The position numbers were made by a program, and so were the translations under genes. Below the pieces are notes generated by a model. The model was not told where the DNA came from. It saw nothing but the letters and a program-made list of their open reading frames with translations, and made no database searches. From Paguma larvata (taxonomy: Eukaryota > Chordata > Mammalia > Carnivora > Viverridae), in NCBI GenBank assembly GCA_030068075.1, contig CM057825.1, forward strand, positions 80,429,123-80,493,122: DNA of 64,000 bases, read 5' to 3'. Below, in pieces: positions 22,850-35,263 of this stretch. How positions within the stretch are numbered: the stretch's first letter is position 1; the number at the start of each line of letters is the position of its first letter.

Positions 22850-23070
22850 TGTAAAAAATAGGACCAAACAGAAATGCTAGAACCTAAAGTTATAAGAACT
22901 AAAACAAATTGAAAGATGAGTTAATAATAGATTAGGCACATCAGAGAGAATAGTAAACTAAGAGAGACGTGGAAAATATTCAAGTTTAAGTACAAAAATT
23001 AAGAGGGATGAAAACTACAGAATAGAAAATATGAGTTATGTGGAACAGCATTTAAAAGTCTGATATAGCA

Positions 23071-23252
23071 GGGGACCCTGGGTGGCTCATTCAGTTAAGC
23101 GACCAGCTCGTGATTTTAGTTCAGGTCATGATCTCATGGGTCATTAGTTTGAGCCCCACGTCGGGCTCCACACTGACAGTGCAGAGCCTGTTTGGGATTC
23201 TCTCTCCCTATATCTCTGCCCCTCCCCCCCCCAAATAAATAAACTTAAAATG
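23071..23252 (+). mobile_element. Carnivore SINE (SINEC) inside old L1
   Basis: GGGGACCCTGGGTGGCTCA head, GAGCCCCACGTCGGGCTCC body, CCAAATAAATAAAC tail. The imperfect target duplication AAGTCTGATATAGCA / AAGTTTGATATACCA lies on either side. It splits the sense L1 at 22850-24480. Confidence 0.9.
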
Positions 23253-23760
23253 AAGTTTGATATACCAGTAGTTGGAGTCCCAGAAGAATAGGAAAGCATA
23301 AATTGAACAAAAGCAACATTTCAAATCTATTGGTAACTAATTTTAGAAAACTGATGAAAGATAGCAAGTCATGATTTCAAAAAAGCTCCACAAACTATAT
23401 TCAGGATAAATACAAGGAAGCTACACCGAGAGTATCATAATCAAACATCTGAAAAACAATCATAAAAGGAAAATATCAAAAGTAGTCAGAGAAAAACTTT
23501 TTAAGGAGCAAAGACTTCAGCTGACTTTTTAATAGAAACCATGGAATCCAGAAGACAATGGAATGACATCTTTAAAGTTCTGAAAGACCAAAACTGCCAA
23601 CCAAGAGTTCTATACCTACAAATATAGTCAGCAGAAAGGAAGGTGAAATAAATACATTTTCAGGCAAACAAAAACAGAAAAAAATTTGCTTCTAGTGGAC
23701 CTACACTGAAAGAAAGTCTAAAGGGATTTTTCAGGTTTAAACATGGAACCACAGGAAAAA

Positions 23761-23821
23761 AATTAACATAGAGAAGGGTAAATGAGTAACGTAGAGATAA
23801 TTAACATAGAGAAGGGTAAAT
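23761..23821. repeat. Tandem duplication with 38-bp period inside L1
   Basis: A 23-bp string beginning AATTAACATAGAGAAGGG occurs at 23761-23783 and again at 23799-23821. Confidence 0.85.
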
Positions 23822-25211
23822 AAATGCAAATAATAGTAAATAATGCACTATGGGGCTTAAAATAGGTATAGAATTAATATAGGTGACAACACTAAAAGTA
23901 TTAACCAAGAGGTCATAAAAACACAGACTTAAAGTAGACTGCAATGAACAAAGACTGAATTCTGGAATTTCTTATTTTAGGGTAACCAATAAAATAAAAA
24001 ATATATCACTAGCAATCTAATAAATGGGGCAAATGGAATAATCAACACTTGATTAATCCAAAAAGAGATGGTTTAATAGGAAATATATAGTAAAAAGATA
24101 GATTTAAATCCAAAATACATCAATAATTATACTTAAGTAGTTGGATTAATATTCCAATTAAATGACAAAGATGGTAAAAGTGGACAGAGAAACAATAACC
24201 AACCATATACTGCTCATGAAAGGTGTGCCTTATACATAAGGACTATTAAAGGTTAGAAGTAATAGTATGAAAGATATAATGTGAAATGATAACCAAAGGA
24301 AAATGATATACTTATATCAGGCAAAGCAAACTCTAAAGCAAAAAGTATTACTTTAGAAAAGCAGTGTTTTCCTAATAATAAAGAATCAACGGGAATATAA
24401 ACAAATTTAAATGTACCTAATTACACAATCTTAAAATATGTAAATTATTCTAAAATAAATATATTCTAATTTTCCCTGTGAGTTTTTTTACTGGTGTTTA
24501 TAAGTGTGTTGTTTAATTTCCACATATTTGTAAATTTCTCAAAATTTTTTTCTGTTATTAATTTTTTGGGTATTTATTTAGTGAACTATACTTGACATAC
24601 AAGATTACCTTCTGTTACTGATTTTTAATATCAGTCGACTGATGTTGGAGAACATACGTTGTCTGATTTCAATTATTTTACATTTATTGCACGTTGTTAT
24701 ATGGTCCAACACATGGTCTATCCTGGAGAATTATTCCATGCGCACTTGAGAAGAGTGTGAATTCTGCTGTTGTTGGGTAAACTGTCCCATCAATGTTTGT
24801 TAGATCTAGTTGGCTTATACTGATGATACACTTTTCTATTTTATTCTTGGTCTTTTCTCTTTATGTTACATCCATTATTAGAAGTGGGGTACTGATGTCT
24901 CAAACTGTTATTTTTTAATTGTCCATTTATCCAATTCTGTAAGCTTTTACTTTGTGGACGTTGGAGTTCTGCTACTAGGTGCATATGTATTTAGAATTGG
25001 TATGCCATCCTGATGAATTGACCCACTTTTTATTATAAAATGCCCTTTGACCCAATCATCAGTTTTGTCTTAAAGTCTATTTTGTTTGATACTAGTATAC
25101 CTATTTTAGGTCTCTTTTAGTCACTGGGTCTCTATTACAGTAACCAAAGAGATTATTCCCCATTCTTTTACTTTCAACCTCTTTGCTTCTTGGATCAAAT
25201 GTGTGTCTTTT

Positions 25212-25428
25212 TTTTTTTTTTTAACGTTTATTTATTTTTGAGAGACATAGAGATAGAGCGTGAGCAGGGTAAGGGCAGAGAGAGAGGGAGACACAGAATC
25301 TGAAGCAGGCTCCAGGCTCTGATGAGCCATCAGCACAGAGCCCGATGTGGGGCTTGAATTCACAGACCGCGAGATCATGACCTGAGCTGAAGTTGGCCGC
25401 TTAACCGACTGAGCCACCCAGGCGCCCC
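25212..25428 (-). mobile_element. Carnivore SINE (SINEC)
   Basis: Full-length antisense copy. The target duplication TCAAATGTGTGTCTTTT is perfect at 25195-25211 and 25429-25445. Inserted in the antisense L1. Confidence 0.96.
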
Positions 25429-26356
25429 TCAAATGTGTGTCTTTTATAGCCAGCATACAGTTGGGTCATTTTTTCAAAATACATTTTGCCAATCTCCCTC
25501 TTTTGATTCAAGTGCTTTATCTATTCATATTTAATTTAATTACTGGTAAGTAGGACTTTTATCATTTTGTTATTTGTGTTCTATGTTTTACGTTTTTCCC
25601 TTCTTCATCACTGCTTTCTTTTGTGTTAGATATTTTCCAGTATACTATTTTAATTCCCTTGTTGTTTCTTCTATTATATCATTGGAGTTAATTTTCTTAG
25701 CGGTTTCCATGGGGATTACAGTTAACATGCTATCTTAAAACAATCTACTTCAGATTAATACCAACCTAATTACAATAATATATGAAAACTTTGCCTTAGT
25801 TCCTTTCTGCTCCCCATTTTTGGTGTTGTTATTATCATATAAATTATATTATTATATATTAAAGTTCATTAAGAAAGTTTTATAATTTTTGCATGTATCA
25901 TTTAATTCATATAAAAGAAGGAAAGTATTACAAACAAAAATGCATTTTTACTGTGTCTTTTGAAGTGTGACTGTCATTTACATATGTAAAAGAATGGATC
26001 TCTTATGTTCATCATACTTTGAGTTTGTTGAGCTTCCTGGAGCTATAGATTAATGGTTTTCATCAAATTTCAGAAATGTCTGTCCATTGTTTCTTCAAAT
26101 ATTCTTTCTCTCTCTTTTCTTCTGAGACTCCCATTATGTGTATACTGGTACTTCTGATGATGTTCTGCAGATCTGTGAGGCTCTGTTCTATTTTTTTTCC
26201 CCAAGTCTTTATGTTTCTCAAATTGGACAGTCTTTATTGACCTATCTTCAAGTTTGCTAATTCTACTTTTGCCAGCTCAAAAAATGGTCTTGAACCCCTC
26301 TAGCGAATTTTTTATTTTGGTTATTGTACTTTTCAATTCCAAATTTATATTTGGTA

Positions 26357-26386
26357 TATATATACATATGTATGTATGTATGTATA
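26357..26386. repeat. (TATG)n / (TA)n microsatellite
   Basis: Short TATA run followed by TATG units. Confidence 0.8.
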
Positions 26387-26410
26387 TCTTTTTGTTGATA
26401 TTCTCTATTC

Positions 26411-26625
26411 TTTTTTTTATGTTTCTTTTTGAGAGAGAGAGAGAGACAGAGACAGAAAGAGCATAAGCAGGGGAGGAGCAGAGAGAGACAGAGACAGAAT
26501 CTGAAGCAGGCTCCAGGATCTGAGCTGTTAGCACAGAGTCTGGTGTGGGTCTTGGACCCATGAGCCATGACATCATGACCTGAGCCGAAGTCAGATGCTT
26601 AACCTACTGACCCACCCAGGCCCCC
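26411..26625 (-). mobile_element. Carnivore SINE (SINEC)
   Basis: Antisense copy with (GA)n in its CT-rich part. Target duplication TGATATTCTCTATTC (26396-26410) / TGATATTCTGTATCC (26626-26640), two mismatches. Confidence 0.93.
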
Positions 26626-27323
26626 TGATATTCTGTATCCAATGAGTCATCTTTCTCTTATTTCTCTTTATTTCCTTAGTTATGATTTCCTTTAGTTCTT
26701 TAAACATGTTTATAGTAGCTGATTTTAATTCTTTGCCTAGTAAACTTAACATCTAAGATTCCTCAGGGGTAGTATGTATTAACTGCTTTTTCCACTGCAT
26801 ATGGGCCATAACTTCCTGTGTCTTAGCAAGTCTTGTAATTATTTTTTGTTGGTGAAAACTGGAATTGTATGCAATATAATGTGGCACCTTCATACCATAG
26901 GAGTTATTGTTGTTGCTATTTGTTGTTGTTATTTTTTTTAGTGACTTTCCTGATTCTGTAAAATTAGTAGTTTTTGGTAATGTAGCCGTTGAAGTCTCTG
27001 CTTGGTGAACTTAGTGGTCAGCTAATAATTGCAGGATAATTTTTTTAAGTCTTGAAACAAGAAGTGTCCAAGATTTTGCCAAGAGACTCTGTGTGTGTTT
27101 GTGTTGTGTATACTTTCATTGCTCTGGAATTTTATAAGTCTGCCTTAGCCTTCACTTCCTATTTGCACAGGGTCTCAGACTGCTAGAAATGAGAAAATAG
27201 GGCCTTTTACTTTTTCTGAGACATCCACACAGCACTACACCAGCATTGGCCTTCTAGATCCCCAGAAATATTTTGGAGCTTTTCAAAACTCGCTATGCAC
27301 ATCTGATTCACAGATTTTCTTTT

Positions 27324-27512
27324 AAAAACATATTCATTTTTGAAAGAGATTGAGAGAGAGAGCAGGGGAAGGGCAGAGAGAGAGTGTGACAGAGGATCTG
27401 AAGCAGGCTTTGCACTGACAGCAGGGAACCTGAAGTGGAGTCGATCTCACAAACCATGAGATCATGACCTGAGCTTCAGCTCGCTCAACCTACTAAGCCA
27501 CCCAGTCACCCC
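27324..27512 (-). mobile_element. Carnivore SINE (SINEC), diverged
   Basis: Antisense copy ending AAGCCACCCAGTCACCC. Target duplication CAGATTTTCTTTT (27311-27323) / CAGATTTCCTTTT (27513-27525). Confidence 0.9.
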
Positions 27513-27525
27513 CAGATTTCCTTTT

Positions 27526-28079
27526 TAAGTTTTTTGGCAAATCTCTTATTTTTGTCACGTGGTATTTATTTCTGTTTAAGATGGCTGTGATGTTAAACAA
27601 TTGCCACTCAATGTTTTGGACAATGCCTTGGGGATAGAGCCCTCTTCACTGAGCAAACCCTAGTTCAGGTAAAATAAAGGCAAATATTATGAATGGTAGC
27701 TCTTCCAGGGAGTTGCCAGATAGGTCAAATAGTGACAATTGGCTGGGAATTTGGGGGGAGCTCCAAACTCATTCTGCCCTCTTCATTGCCTACTTGGGTG
27801 GTTTTCATAGCTACTATGGTGTAAGGCTGCTGATTTTCAAGGCTACAATAGACCTGAGGAGAGGGTAACCAAAATAGAGCAAGTTAAAATGCCACAAAGG
27901 TCCCCGTTTTCACCAAAATTCAGTTATTTTTCTTGAATAAATGCTCTTTAGATTGTGCAAGTCTTTGGTTTATTTCTAGAAGTTGGAAAAAGTTAATTTT
28001 GACAATTTTTATGAGTGTTCTTATTGCTTTTATAGAAGAGAATCAGAAGTCCTTACTCTGCCATTCCTGAAGTGCCTTT
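27526..28079. other. Unique intergenic DNA
   Basis: No gene, RNA gene or clear repeat is visible in this stretch. 27530-28040 may include further diverged L1, but I see no diagnostic wording. Confidence 0.4.
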
Positions 28080-28470
28080 GTTTTGAGATTTTGTTGAAGT
28101 GCAGTAGTATACAGCAATAAAAATAATGAAATATGTTTCATGCAACCACATTGATGAATCTCCCAGAAATGACATTGACCCAAAGAAGCCAGACAGAAAG
28201 AGTACCCCTTGCTTGATTTTACTTATATGACTATCCAAAAACAGTTAAAATGAGTCTGTAGTGATGAAACTGAAAATATTAGTTATCTTTATGATGGTTA
28301 ACTGGAACAGAACATGAGAAAATACTGTAGGATGTTGGTAATGTTCCATATCTTGATCTGGATGGTGGTTACATGAGTGAATTTATTTACTAAAATTCTT
28401 TGAGCAATACACTGTGTGAACTTTATTATATGAATGTATACTCTTGTAAAAAAAATGTAAAAACAAAAGT
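28080..28470 (+). mobile_element. L1M 3' end, sense
   Basis: Matches the L1M ORF2 end and 3' UTR in order: a TATACAGCAATAAAAATAATG-like stretch, AAGAAGCCAGACAGAAAGAGT, ATGTTCCATATCTTGATCTGG, ATGGTGGTTACATGAGTGAAT, CACTGTGTGAACTTTATTATA. It is 5' truncated and decayed. Confidence 0.85.
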
Positions 28471-28664
28471 AAATGGTTAACCTCAGTCACTTCTTTAATT
28501 CTTGGATATAGATTCCCTTCCAGAGTGTGATGTAAGGAGTGAAAGTTCTCGTATTTGTGGTTAAGAGAGTCAAATATGTACCATAGAGACATAGGGATGA
28601 TTTGTTTCTAATATTATTGTTACTGCTAATTAATAGAAGCATATATGTCTACAAAGCTCTATGA

Positions 28665-28835
28665 TTCTTAAACTGCTTTCACATATATTATCTTGTCATC
28701 TATACAGCTATTGAAGTTGGAGGTCAAGTGTTAATTTTCCAAATGAGGATGCTCAGATGAAGAATCAAAATCTGTGGATAACAGACTCAGGATTGATACT
28801 TTATGTGTCGAACTCTTAGATTATTATGCTTCTTT
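28665..28835 (-). mobile_element. MIR SINE remnant
   Basis: GCTTTCACATATATTATCTTG, then TTCCAAATGAGGATGCTCAG and ACAGACTCAGGATTGATACT: antisense MIR. Confidence 0.65.
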
Positions 28836-30825
28836 ACCACACTTACAGTCTTCAGAGCATTGCTTGACACCAACTCATCAAAATTAGATGTGTGTCCATG
28901 GTTTTAGAACTCGCTGAAATTCTCTTAAATCAATTCTTAAAGGATGATATTAATTCTTGAATCTCTAGGTAATCCCAAGATTCTAGAAACAAGCAGAATT
29001 TTGAACTTCCTCTTTTAAGAGTCTCTGTAAGATACAAGAGTATTTATCGTCTAATTTAAACATATCTTTTGATGATATTTCACAATGCTCACTCATTAGA
29101 TATCACATACTTTTTATGATAAGGAACTCATCCCATTATTATACTTTCTATTTCTGCAGCCTGATGTTTCCCTGACTTCTACTCAAATATAGAATGATTG
29201 ATCACAATCTATGATTCCTTTCTAAATATCTGAGGAATATTAAAAACCACCTTCACATTAGTGATCATTTCTCTACTTTGTTTAGGCTTTCCTCATATCA
29301 TTTCTTAAATATTTGCATGTTGGTTGAACTTCTCCCTATCAGAGAATATCCTGTCATTTCATCTATGCTACAAAGCTTTGTCCTAGAAAACAGTACTCTG
29401 ATTAAGACCGGATCAATGTTAAGGTTTTGTTGTTTTTGTTGTTTTTGATATATCATGACTGCTGTATAATATTCTGCCATGTTTATGTAAAGTTCTAACA
29501 TCTATTTCTTTTACTTAGGTGATTTAATCTGCATTTGTCCCCTGAATTAAAGGTCATTAGATTTGCAAAGATGTGTTTTCTTAAGTAATAGGTATGCCAG
29601 CTAACTTCGCATCTTTGGTTAGTTTAATAAGTATACTCTCAACATAAACCCTGGGATCACAAATGAGAATAATAAATAAAGCAGGACCCACAAAACTGCT
29701 ATGTATTTGTGAATAGCTAGTAGAAAGCCTTAATTTGCTTTTCAGGCAAATGAAGAATAGCACACAAGTGAGAAAGTGCTATTTATATAGAGAATAAGGG
29801 GCTTGGAAAATTTATTTATGCTTTTGCAATTAAGTTTTAAATGGCTGATGAAATGCCACTCCAGATCCCAAACAGAAAGCAGCTTTAGCTAGATTTTTCT
29901 CTGCCCCTCATCTTGAGCAAAAAACTTAACTTCTCAACCACTTAAAGATGGGGAGGGAGGAGAGGGATGATTTTTCTTTCAAATATCTCTCTACAGCTTC
30001 ATACCCTTTTCCCTCCTCGGAACACATCTTACCCCTTATATCCACCAAAATACAGTACACAGAATCTGTTCAGTTGCACAACTAATATTACTTTCCTCCA
30101 GGGCTTCAGGAAAAGCTATAGATAGATGAGGTGAGTTACTGGGGTACGTTGCTTCGTCAACTCAGAACAGCCTGAAAACAGTAACCCTTCTCTCCTAAGC
30201 TAGCTCAGTTCATTTCATTTGCTCCTCTCTCCTTGAGCCCAAACTCTGGAAGTCTCTGCCTTTCTTTCTAGTTGAGACTGCTTCCATCCTCAAGCCCAGG
30301 GCAGATAAACTTTTTTGTTTGTTTTTTTTTTTTTTGCTTGTTTGTTTTTTTGTTTGTTTGTTCATTTAGAAAACTTTGTCCTTGAAGGCAGGGTCCTTTT
30401 CTGGCTGGATCACTTTTGGGCTAAAACTACAGCTCTTGTAGGCATCTGAGTATTAAACCTGTGTGAGGTCATTGGGATTGAAACCAAAGAAACCCCACAA
30501 TCAACTTTCTTTCCTATAATAAAGCAGAGATAATAAGCAGAGATTGCCTGAGTTCAGCTTTTCATTATCAGCCCTTCCTGCGTGTGTTCTTTCCTTCTTT
30601 TCTCATGTTCTTTACCATCCAGGCCCAGAGTTCCTTCAAAACCTTATTTCCTTGTAACACCCTTGTCTAATCCACCCCAGGTCTCCTTCTCGCCTCCTCT
30701 CCTCTAAACGTATAAAAAGATTCGTTGACCCACCTCAGCAGCCGTCCCTTCTGGCATTCAGGGATACCATCACTTTGCTAATATCTCTCTACTTTTCTAA
30801 TCATATTATTAAATATAGTAAAACT
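28836..30825. other. Unique intergenic DNA
   Basis: No gene supported. 30311-30361 is a T/TTTG-rich low-complexity run. 30560-30810 is pyrimidine-rich with possible old LINE wording, not diagnostic. Confidence 0.4.
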
Positions 30826-31030
30826 GGGGCGTCTGGTTGGCTCAGTCAGTTAAGTGTCCAATTTCGGCTCACCTCATGATCTCACAGATTGTGAGTTTGA
30901 TCCCGGTGTGGGGCTCTGTGCTTGGAGCCTGTTTCGGATTCTGTGTCTCCCTCTCTCTCTGACCCTCACCTACTCACACTCTGTCTCTCCGTCTGTCTCA
31001 AAAATAAATAAACATTAAAAAACATTAAAA
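30826..31030 (+). mobile_element. Carnivore SINE (SINEC)
   Basis: GGGGCGTCTGGTTGGCTCAGT head, body with CCCGGTGTGGGGCTC, tail CAAAAATAAATAAACATT repeated in part. Target duplication is blurred by the AT-rich flank. Confidence 0.9.
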
Positions 31031-31313
31031 TATATATATACACTAAAATAATAGCACATTTTACCTCAATTATACTTTCATCTCTGTCTCTGGACATAGA
31101 TCCAATTTGGGGGATGAGGCCAAGAGTAATTTAGAGGCTATTTGATAAAGTGCACCACAGCAAAAGAGATTAAGAGTATACTTTAATGTCTATTTATTTT
31201 AATTTTTTGTAATGGAAAACATTTGAAATATACCAAAATAGAGGAATATTATATTGAACCTTAGGTATCCATCACCCAACTTCTACAATTGTCATAGTCT
31301 GCTTATGGTATTG

Positions 31314-31365
31314 TTACTTCTACTTTTATTTATTTTATTTTTTAAATGTTTATTTTTGAGAGAGA

Positions 31366-31414
<49 letters not shown>

Positions 31415-31547
31415 TAGGGGAGGGGCATAGAGAGAGGGAGACAGAGGACAAAGCGGGCCGACAGCAGAGAGCCCCATGTGGGACTCAAACTCAGGAACCG
31501 CGAGATCATGACCTGAGCCAAAGTCAGATGCTTAACCAACTGAGCCA
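31314..31547 (-). mobile_element. Carnivore SINE (SINEC) carrying a long (TG)n
   Basis: Antisense copy ending CAACTGAGCCA, so the outermost head bases are missing. The short direct repeat CTGCTTATG flanks it at 31299-31307 and 31548-31556. A (TG) run of about 20 units (31372-31412) has grown inside its CT-rich segment. Confidence 0.88.
31372..31412. repeat. (TG)20 microsatellite
   Basis: About 20 uninterrupted TG units; a likely polymorphic marker and potential Z-DNA tract. Confidence 0.95.
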
Positions 31548-31556
31548 CTGCTTATG

Positions 31557-32494
31557 TTGTTTTTAAAAGAAATATTTTGGGTCACTATGTTGTGACCCAA
31601 ATTATTGGAATTATTATTCCCCATGACCAATCTGCCCTTTATTTTAAATCCAGTCCTGAAACCAAATTAAACATGGTTAAAAAAAAAGTTAGAGGTGGAG
31701 AAAGAGAAACAAACTGAATATAGTTCTTCTAATTCCAAGGAGTATCTCTTTTGTATTATCTTTGCCATAGAAGGCAAGTTATGACATAAAATTTCTTATA
31801 AATTCTCAATGGCTGAAGGGAATTGTAGATTATTGAAGTGACTTTTCTTTCACACACTAGTGTTGCTAGAATTACCCTACATTGTATTCTTCATTGAAGC
31901 CTCTGGACAAAATTGAATCAGTTTCAATCCTGGCAGGTTGGGTCTGGGGATATCTGCAGCAACTGCAAGAAGAGGAGAAGAAGCCTTCCAAAAACTAAAA
32001 TAGTGAGGTCTGGTTGATATCACTTCTGGATAATCAAACAATTTGACAAAGCTACAACAAAGAGAAGTTATCCGTGGTTGTGTTTCTAGATGAGGTGAAT
32101 CAACTGACAATTAGTGGAAACATGCTATGAGGATAATTTTCTTCATATCTTTATTGATGTCCTGGATAAAAGATTCAGAGCATATTGTCAGACTCACAGG
32201 GAGATGAATTAAGTGGTTTGCTAATATCCTGGAATGGAGAGAGAAATGACTTGAAAGTTGATAAAATGTTAGTCTGCAACAAAGTGTAAAATCAGAGGTG
32301 ACAAATACAAGGTGAGGTTTAACTTTAAAGAAACTCCCAACAATTCAGTTTGAAAGATAATCCTTCCACTCTATTTTCATTTGACAGACTTGTACTAAAG
32401 CAGTGTATATACCGGGATCAGAAAACCTTAAAAGTTTGTAGACAATGTTAGGGGGTTTCAAATATTAATGGCAAAATCAACAAAAGTAGAGAAA
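31557..32494. other. Unique intergenic DNA
   Basis: Short open frames only. An L1-like antisense fragment may adjoin the SINE on its left (31180-31300, CCATCACCCAACTTCTACAAT). Confidence 0.4.
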
Positions 32495-32705
32495 AATTCA
32501 GCTTACAAGAGGTTCCAGAGAGTCCCCAGCTCCTTCCAGCATGTGAGGGTACAGTGAGAAGTCTGAGACACGGAAGACGGTCCTCACCCAACCTTGCTAG
32601 TGCTCTGAGCTCAGACTTCCATCCTCCAGAACTGTGAGAAATAAATTTCTGTTGTTTATAAGCCACCCAATCTGTGATATTTTGGTAGAGCAGCCAAATG
32701 TACTA
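32495..32705 (+). mobile_element. ERVL-MaLR LTR fragment (MST/MLT type)
   Basis: 3' part of a MaLR-type LTR: CTTCCATCCTCCAGAACTGTG, AGAAATAAATTTCTGTTGT, TTATAAGCCACCCAATCTGTG. No internal retroviral coding sequence is adjacent. Confidence 0.8.
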
Positions 32706-33134
32706 TGACAAGGACAATGCTGAATGGTGTGTTTGTGTGTGCTTAAAAAGGGTTACAAAGAAGGGACTTAAAGAAGGACCCATTGTTTTGGGACCGAATT
32801 CCCTTTATCTTCAATAAAGCAACGAAAAAAATGAAAAAAAATGTATTTTCCTTGGTTCTTTTTCCAAAGTGTGGCTTTCATGTGTACTTTTTAATAGAAA
32901 GGATTCTCTGGCAATGAAAAAGCTAGTCTTAATTGACTTCCCACTCTCCCCAGCAGCAAGTGACTTGCTGGTGACTAGGGCTGTAAAGGAACAGCTCCTC
33001 CTGGCAAGCATGGTCTTTCCCCCTCCCTCACCCAAAAATGTCATATATTCACATAGTGCAACATTTTCAAAAAATGTAAAAAGGCAGATAGTGAAAAGTT
33101 GTGCTCTCATCCTGCCCCCCATTTACACAGCTCT

Positions 33135-33157
33135 CTTTTGCGTGCACGTGCGCGGGT

Positions 33158-33192
<35 letters not shown>
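33135..33192. repeat. (CA)n with a GTGCACGTGCG prefix
   Basis: Alternating purine-pyrimidine DNA: GTGCACGTGCGCGGGTGCA, then about 16 CA units. Z-DNA-prone. Confidence 0.9.
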
Positions 33193-33195
<3 letters not shown>

Positions 33196-33209
33196 CCATA
33201 TTTAATTCT

Positions 33210-34850
33210 TATATATTCTCAACAGATTATCCTCAACAGATTTCTTTATGCATTGACCAGAAAATATGAATAGTTGTGTTCTTCCTCTTTTTATAAAAAG
33301 TAGCACATAATATACCTGGCTTTTATCAGTTGTGTGGGTTTTGTTTTGTTTTTCCTTTTTTTGTTTGCATTTAACAGTACATCTTGATGATCAATATCAG
33401 AGAGCTTCCTCATTTTTTTTAAACCACTGCGTAGTACTTCTCTCCGTAAATGTTCAAGTACTTTTTAACTAGTCTCCTATTGATGGGCATGTGAGGGGTT
33501 TCCGGTTTTATATTTCAAGCAATACTGGCCTAGATAATATTACACATAATGTCATTTCGCATGTGGGCAAGTATATCTGCAGGATAAATTCCTGAAAGTG
33601 CAATGTATACGCGGTTTTGAGAAACCTTGAAAATGTCTTTCTATCAGAATTGTGCCATTTTCAATTCTCCCTAATGTATGAGAAGGGCTGTCTTCCTACA
33701 AACAACAAAATGTGTTATCAAGCTCTTAGACCATTACCAAGCTGGAAAGTGATATATCAGTATAGTTTTAACATGTATTTCTCTTAATTGCCAGTGGACT
33801 TGATCACTTATTTGTGTTTATAAGCCATTTCGATTTTTTCTATCACATATATGTCGTGTGACATATATATATATGTATGTTTTCCTATTTCTCTATTACA
33901 TAGTCTTTTATTGATTTCTAGTAGCTCTTCATATGTTTCTCAGTGTGTCATTTATCTTTTGACTGTTTATAGTTTCATATGTTGTTAAACTTATTTTATT
34001 TAATTTTGTTTTAGAGATGCTAGATTTTGAGTCAGAAAAACCTTCTCCACTGATATATTAAAAAGGAACTTCCTATGCTTTCTTCTAATGCTCACATGCT
34101 GTCATTATTTTGTATGTACATCCTCAAGTCATGTGAAATTAATCCTGGTTTTGCTAGATTACTAGAGTATGGTAGGAGGTATGAGTCCAACATCTTTTCT
34201 CCAGATATTCCATCACCATTTATTGAAGTGTTTATCTTTTCGCCACTGATTTGAAATGCTATCTTTTCCATGTGGCGAATTGCAGTATGCATTTGGAATT
34301 ATTCCTGGGCTTTGTAATACTCTGTTGCTCAGTTTGTCTAATGATGAACCGGTACCACTCTGATGTGTTCAGGTTTCATGTTTATGTTTTTATAAGACAT
34401 TCGGTAATTCCCCCTCATTGCCCTTCCCGTACCCCAGTTTTCCTTCCCATTTTTGATAATTTTTCCACATAAACTTTATGATCACTTTGCCTAGTTTCAA
34501 AAAACCCACTGTCAATATTTTGGTTTTTGGGCTCTTGTTGAAATTATAAATTAACTCAGAAAGAATTGACATTTTTTGATGTTAACTCTACCTACTAGGT
34601 ATATCTACACTTGGTACAAAATTTCTTGTGTGTCCTCCAGTAGGCTTTTAACACTTCTTATTAAGTTTATTCCCCTGCCTTTTATCTTCTTTTATTTTTA
34701 AAATGAGTACTTTCCTCCATTATGTATTCATACTGTTTTTTTGTTTTTCTTTTATATATTAATTTTGTGCCCCACTACTTAGCTAAATAGCTTTTCTAGT
34801 TGAGTCTCATGAGTTTTCCAGGTATACAATTATAATACCTTGCAGGAAGA
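33210..34850 (-). mobile_element. Old L1M ORF2/3' region, antisense
   Basis: Antisense L1M in order: TTAACTAGTCTCCTATTGATG, GCATGTGAGGGGTTTCCGG, TGCAGGATAAATTCCTGAAAG, TATTCCATCACCATTTATTGA, GCCCCACTACTTAGCTAAATA. Frame is destroyed by stops and indels. Confidence 0.75.
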
Positions 34851-35112
34851 TTCATAATGGATGCTGTAGAGGAGAAGAAATTATGCTTTTCAGTTTAGTG
34901 GATGGAATTGCCTCCTGATAATTCTCAGGAAAGACAAATATAGATATATTACGTATCTTCAGTACTGTAGACCAGACTAGGTAATGCCCAGTGTTCGAAA
35001 GCTATAGTATCATTTTAGAAGGGATGTATTGGAATGAGTATTGTTTTAAAACAAACAATTCATTATTATCTTAATCTTTGTCATCATAATTGCCATCACA
35101 TCTTGTATTTAC
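34851..35112. other. Unique intergenic DNA
   Basis: Nothing recognisable between the L1M block and the next SINE. Confidence 0.4.
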
Positions 35113-35129
35113 AGAGAGCACTCTATTTT

Positions 35130-35227
35130 TATTTTATCTATTTATTAAAACAAATTTTTAAATTTTTATTAATTTTAGAGAAAGAGAGAGAGAGCACATG
35201 TATGCATGAGCAGGGATGGGCAGAGGA

Positions 35228-35263
<36 letters not shown>

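Larger units (their letters stand above)
22850..24480 (+). mobile_element. Old L1 fragment (ORF1 end into ORF2 endonuclease), sense
   Basis: Decayed L1M-type sequence in L1 order. 22880 on and 23270-23350 resemble the ORF1 middle (a TTGGAGTCCCAGAAGAATAGG-like stretch, then AAAACTGATGAAAGATAGCAAG). 23520-23730 resembles the ORF1 C-terminal region (CAGGCAAACAAAAACAG). 24140-24440 resembles the start of the ORF2 endonuclease (AGGTGTGCCTTATACATAAGG). Many stops; a dead copy. A younger SINE sits at 23071-23252. Confidence 0.75.
24600..27100 (-). mobile_element. Old L1 fragment (ORF2 endonuclease into ORF1/5' end), antisense
   Basis: Antisense L1M wording: TGGTCTATCCTGGAGAATTA and CACTTGAGAAGAGTGTGAAT (endonuclease region), GCCAGCATACAGTTGGGTCA, TACCAACCTAATTACAAT. 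Further right comes ORF1/5' type wording (TTCTTCTGAGACTCCCATTA, TTCTTCAAATATTC). SINEs at 25212-25428 and 26411-26625 interrupt it. It is decayed throughout. With 22850-24480 it makes a tail-to-tail pair covering the same L1 segment. Confidence 0.7.
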
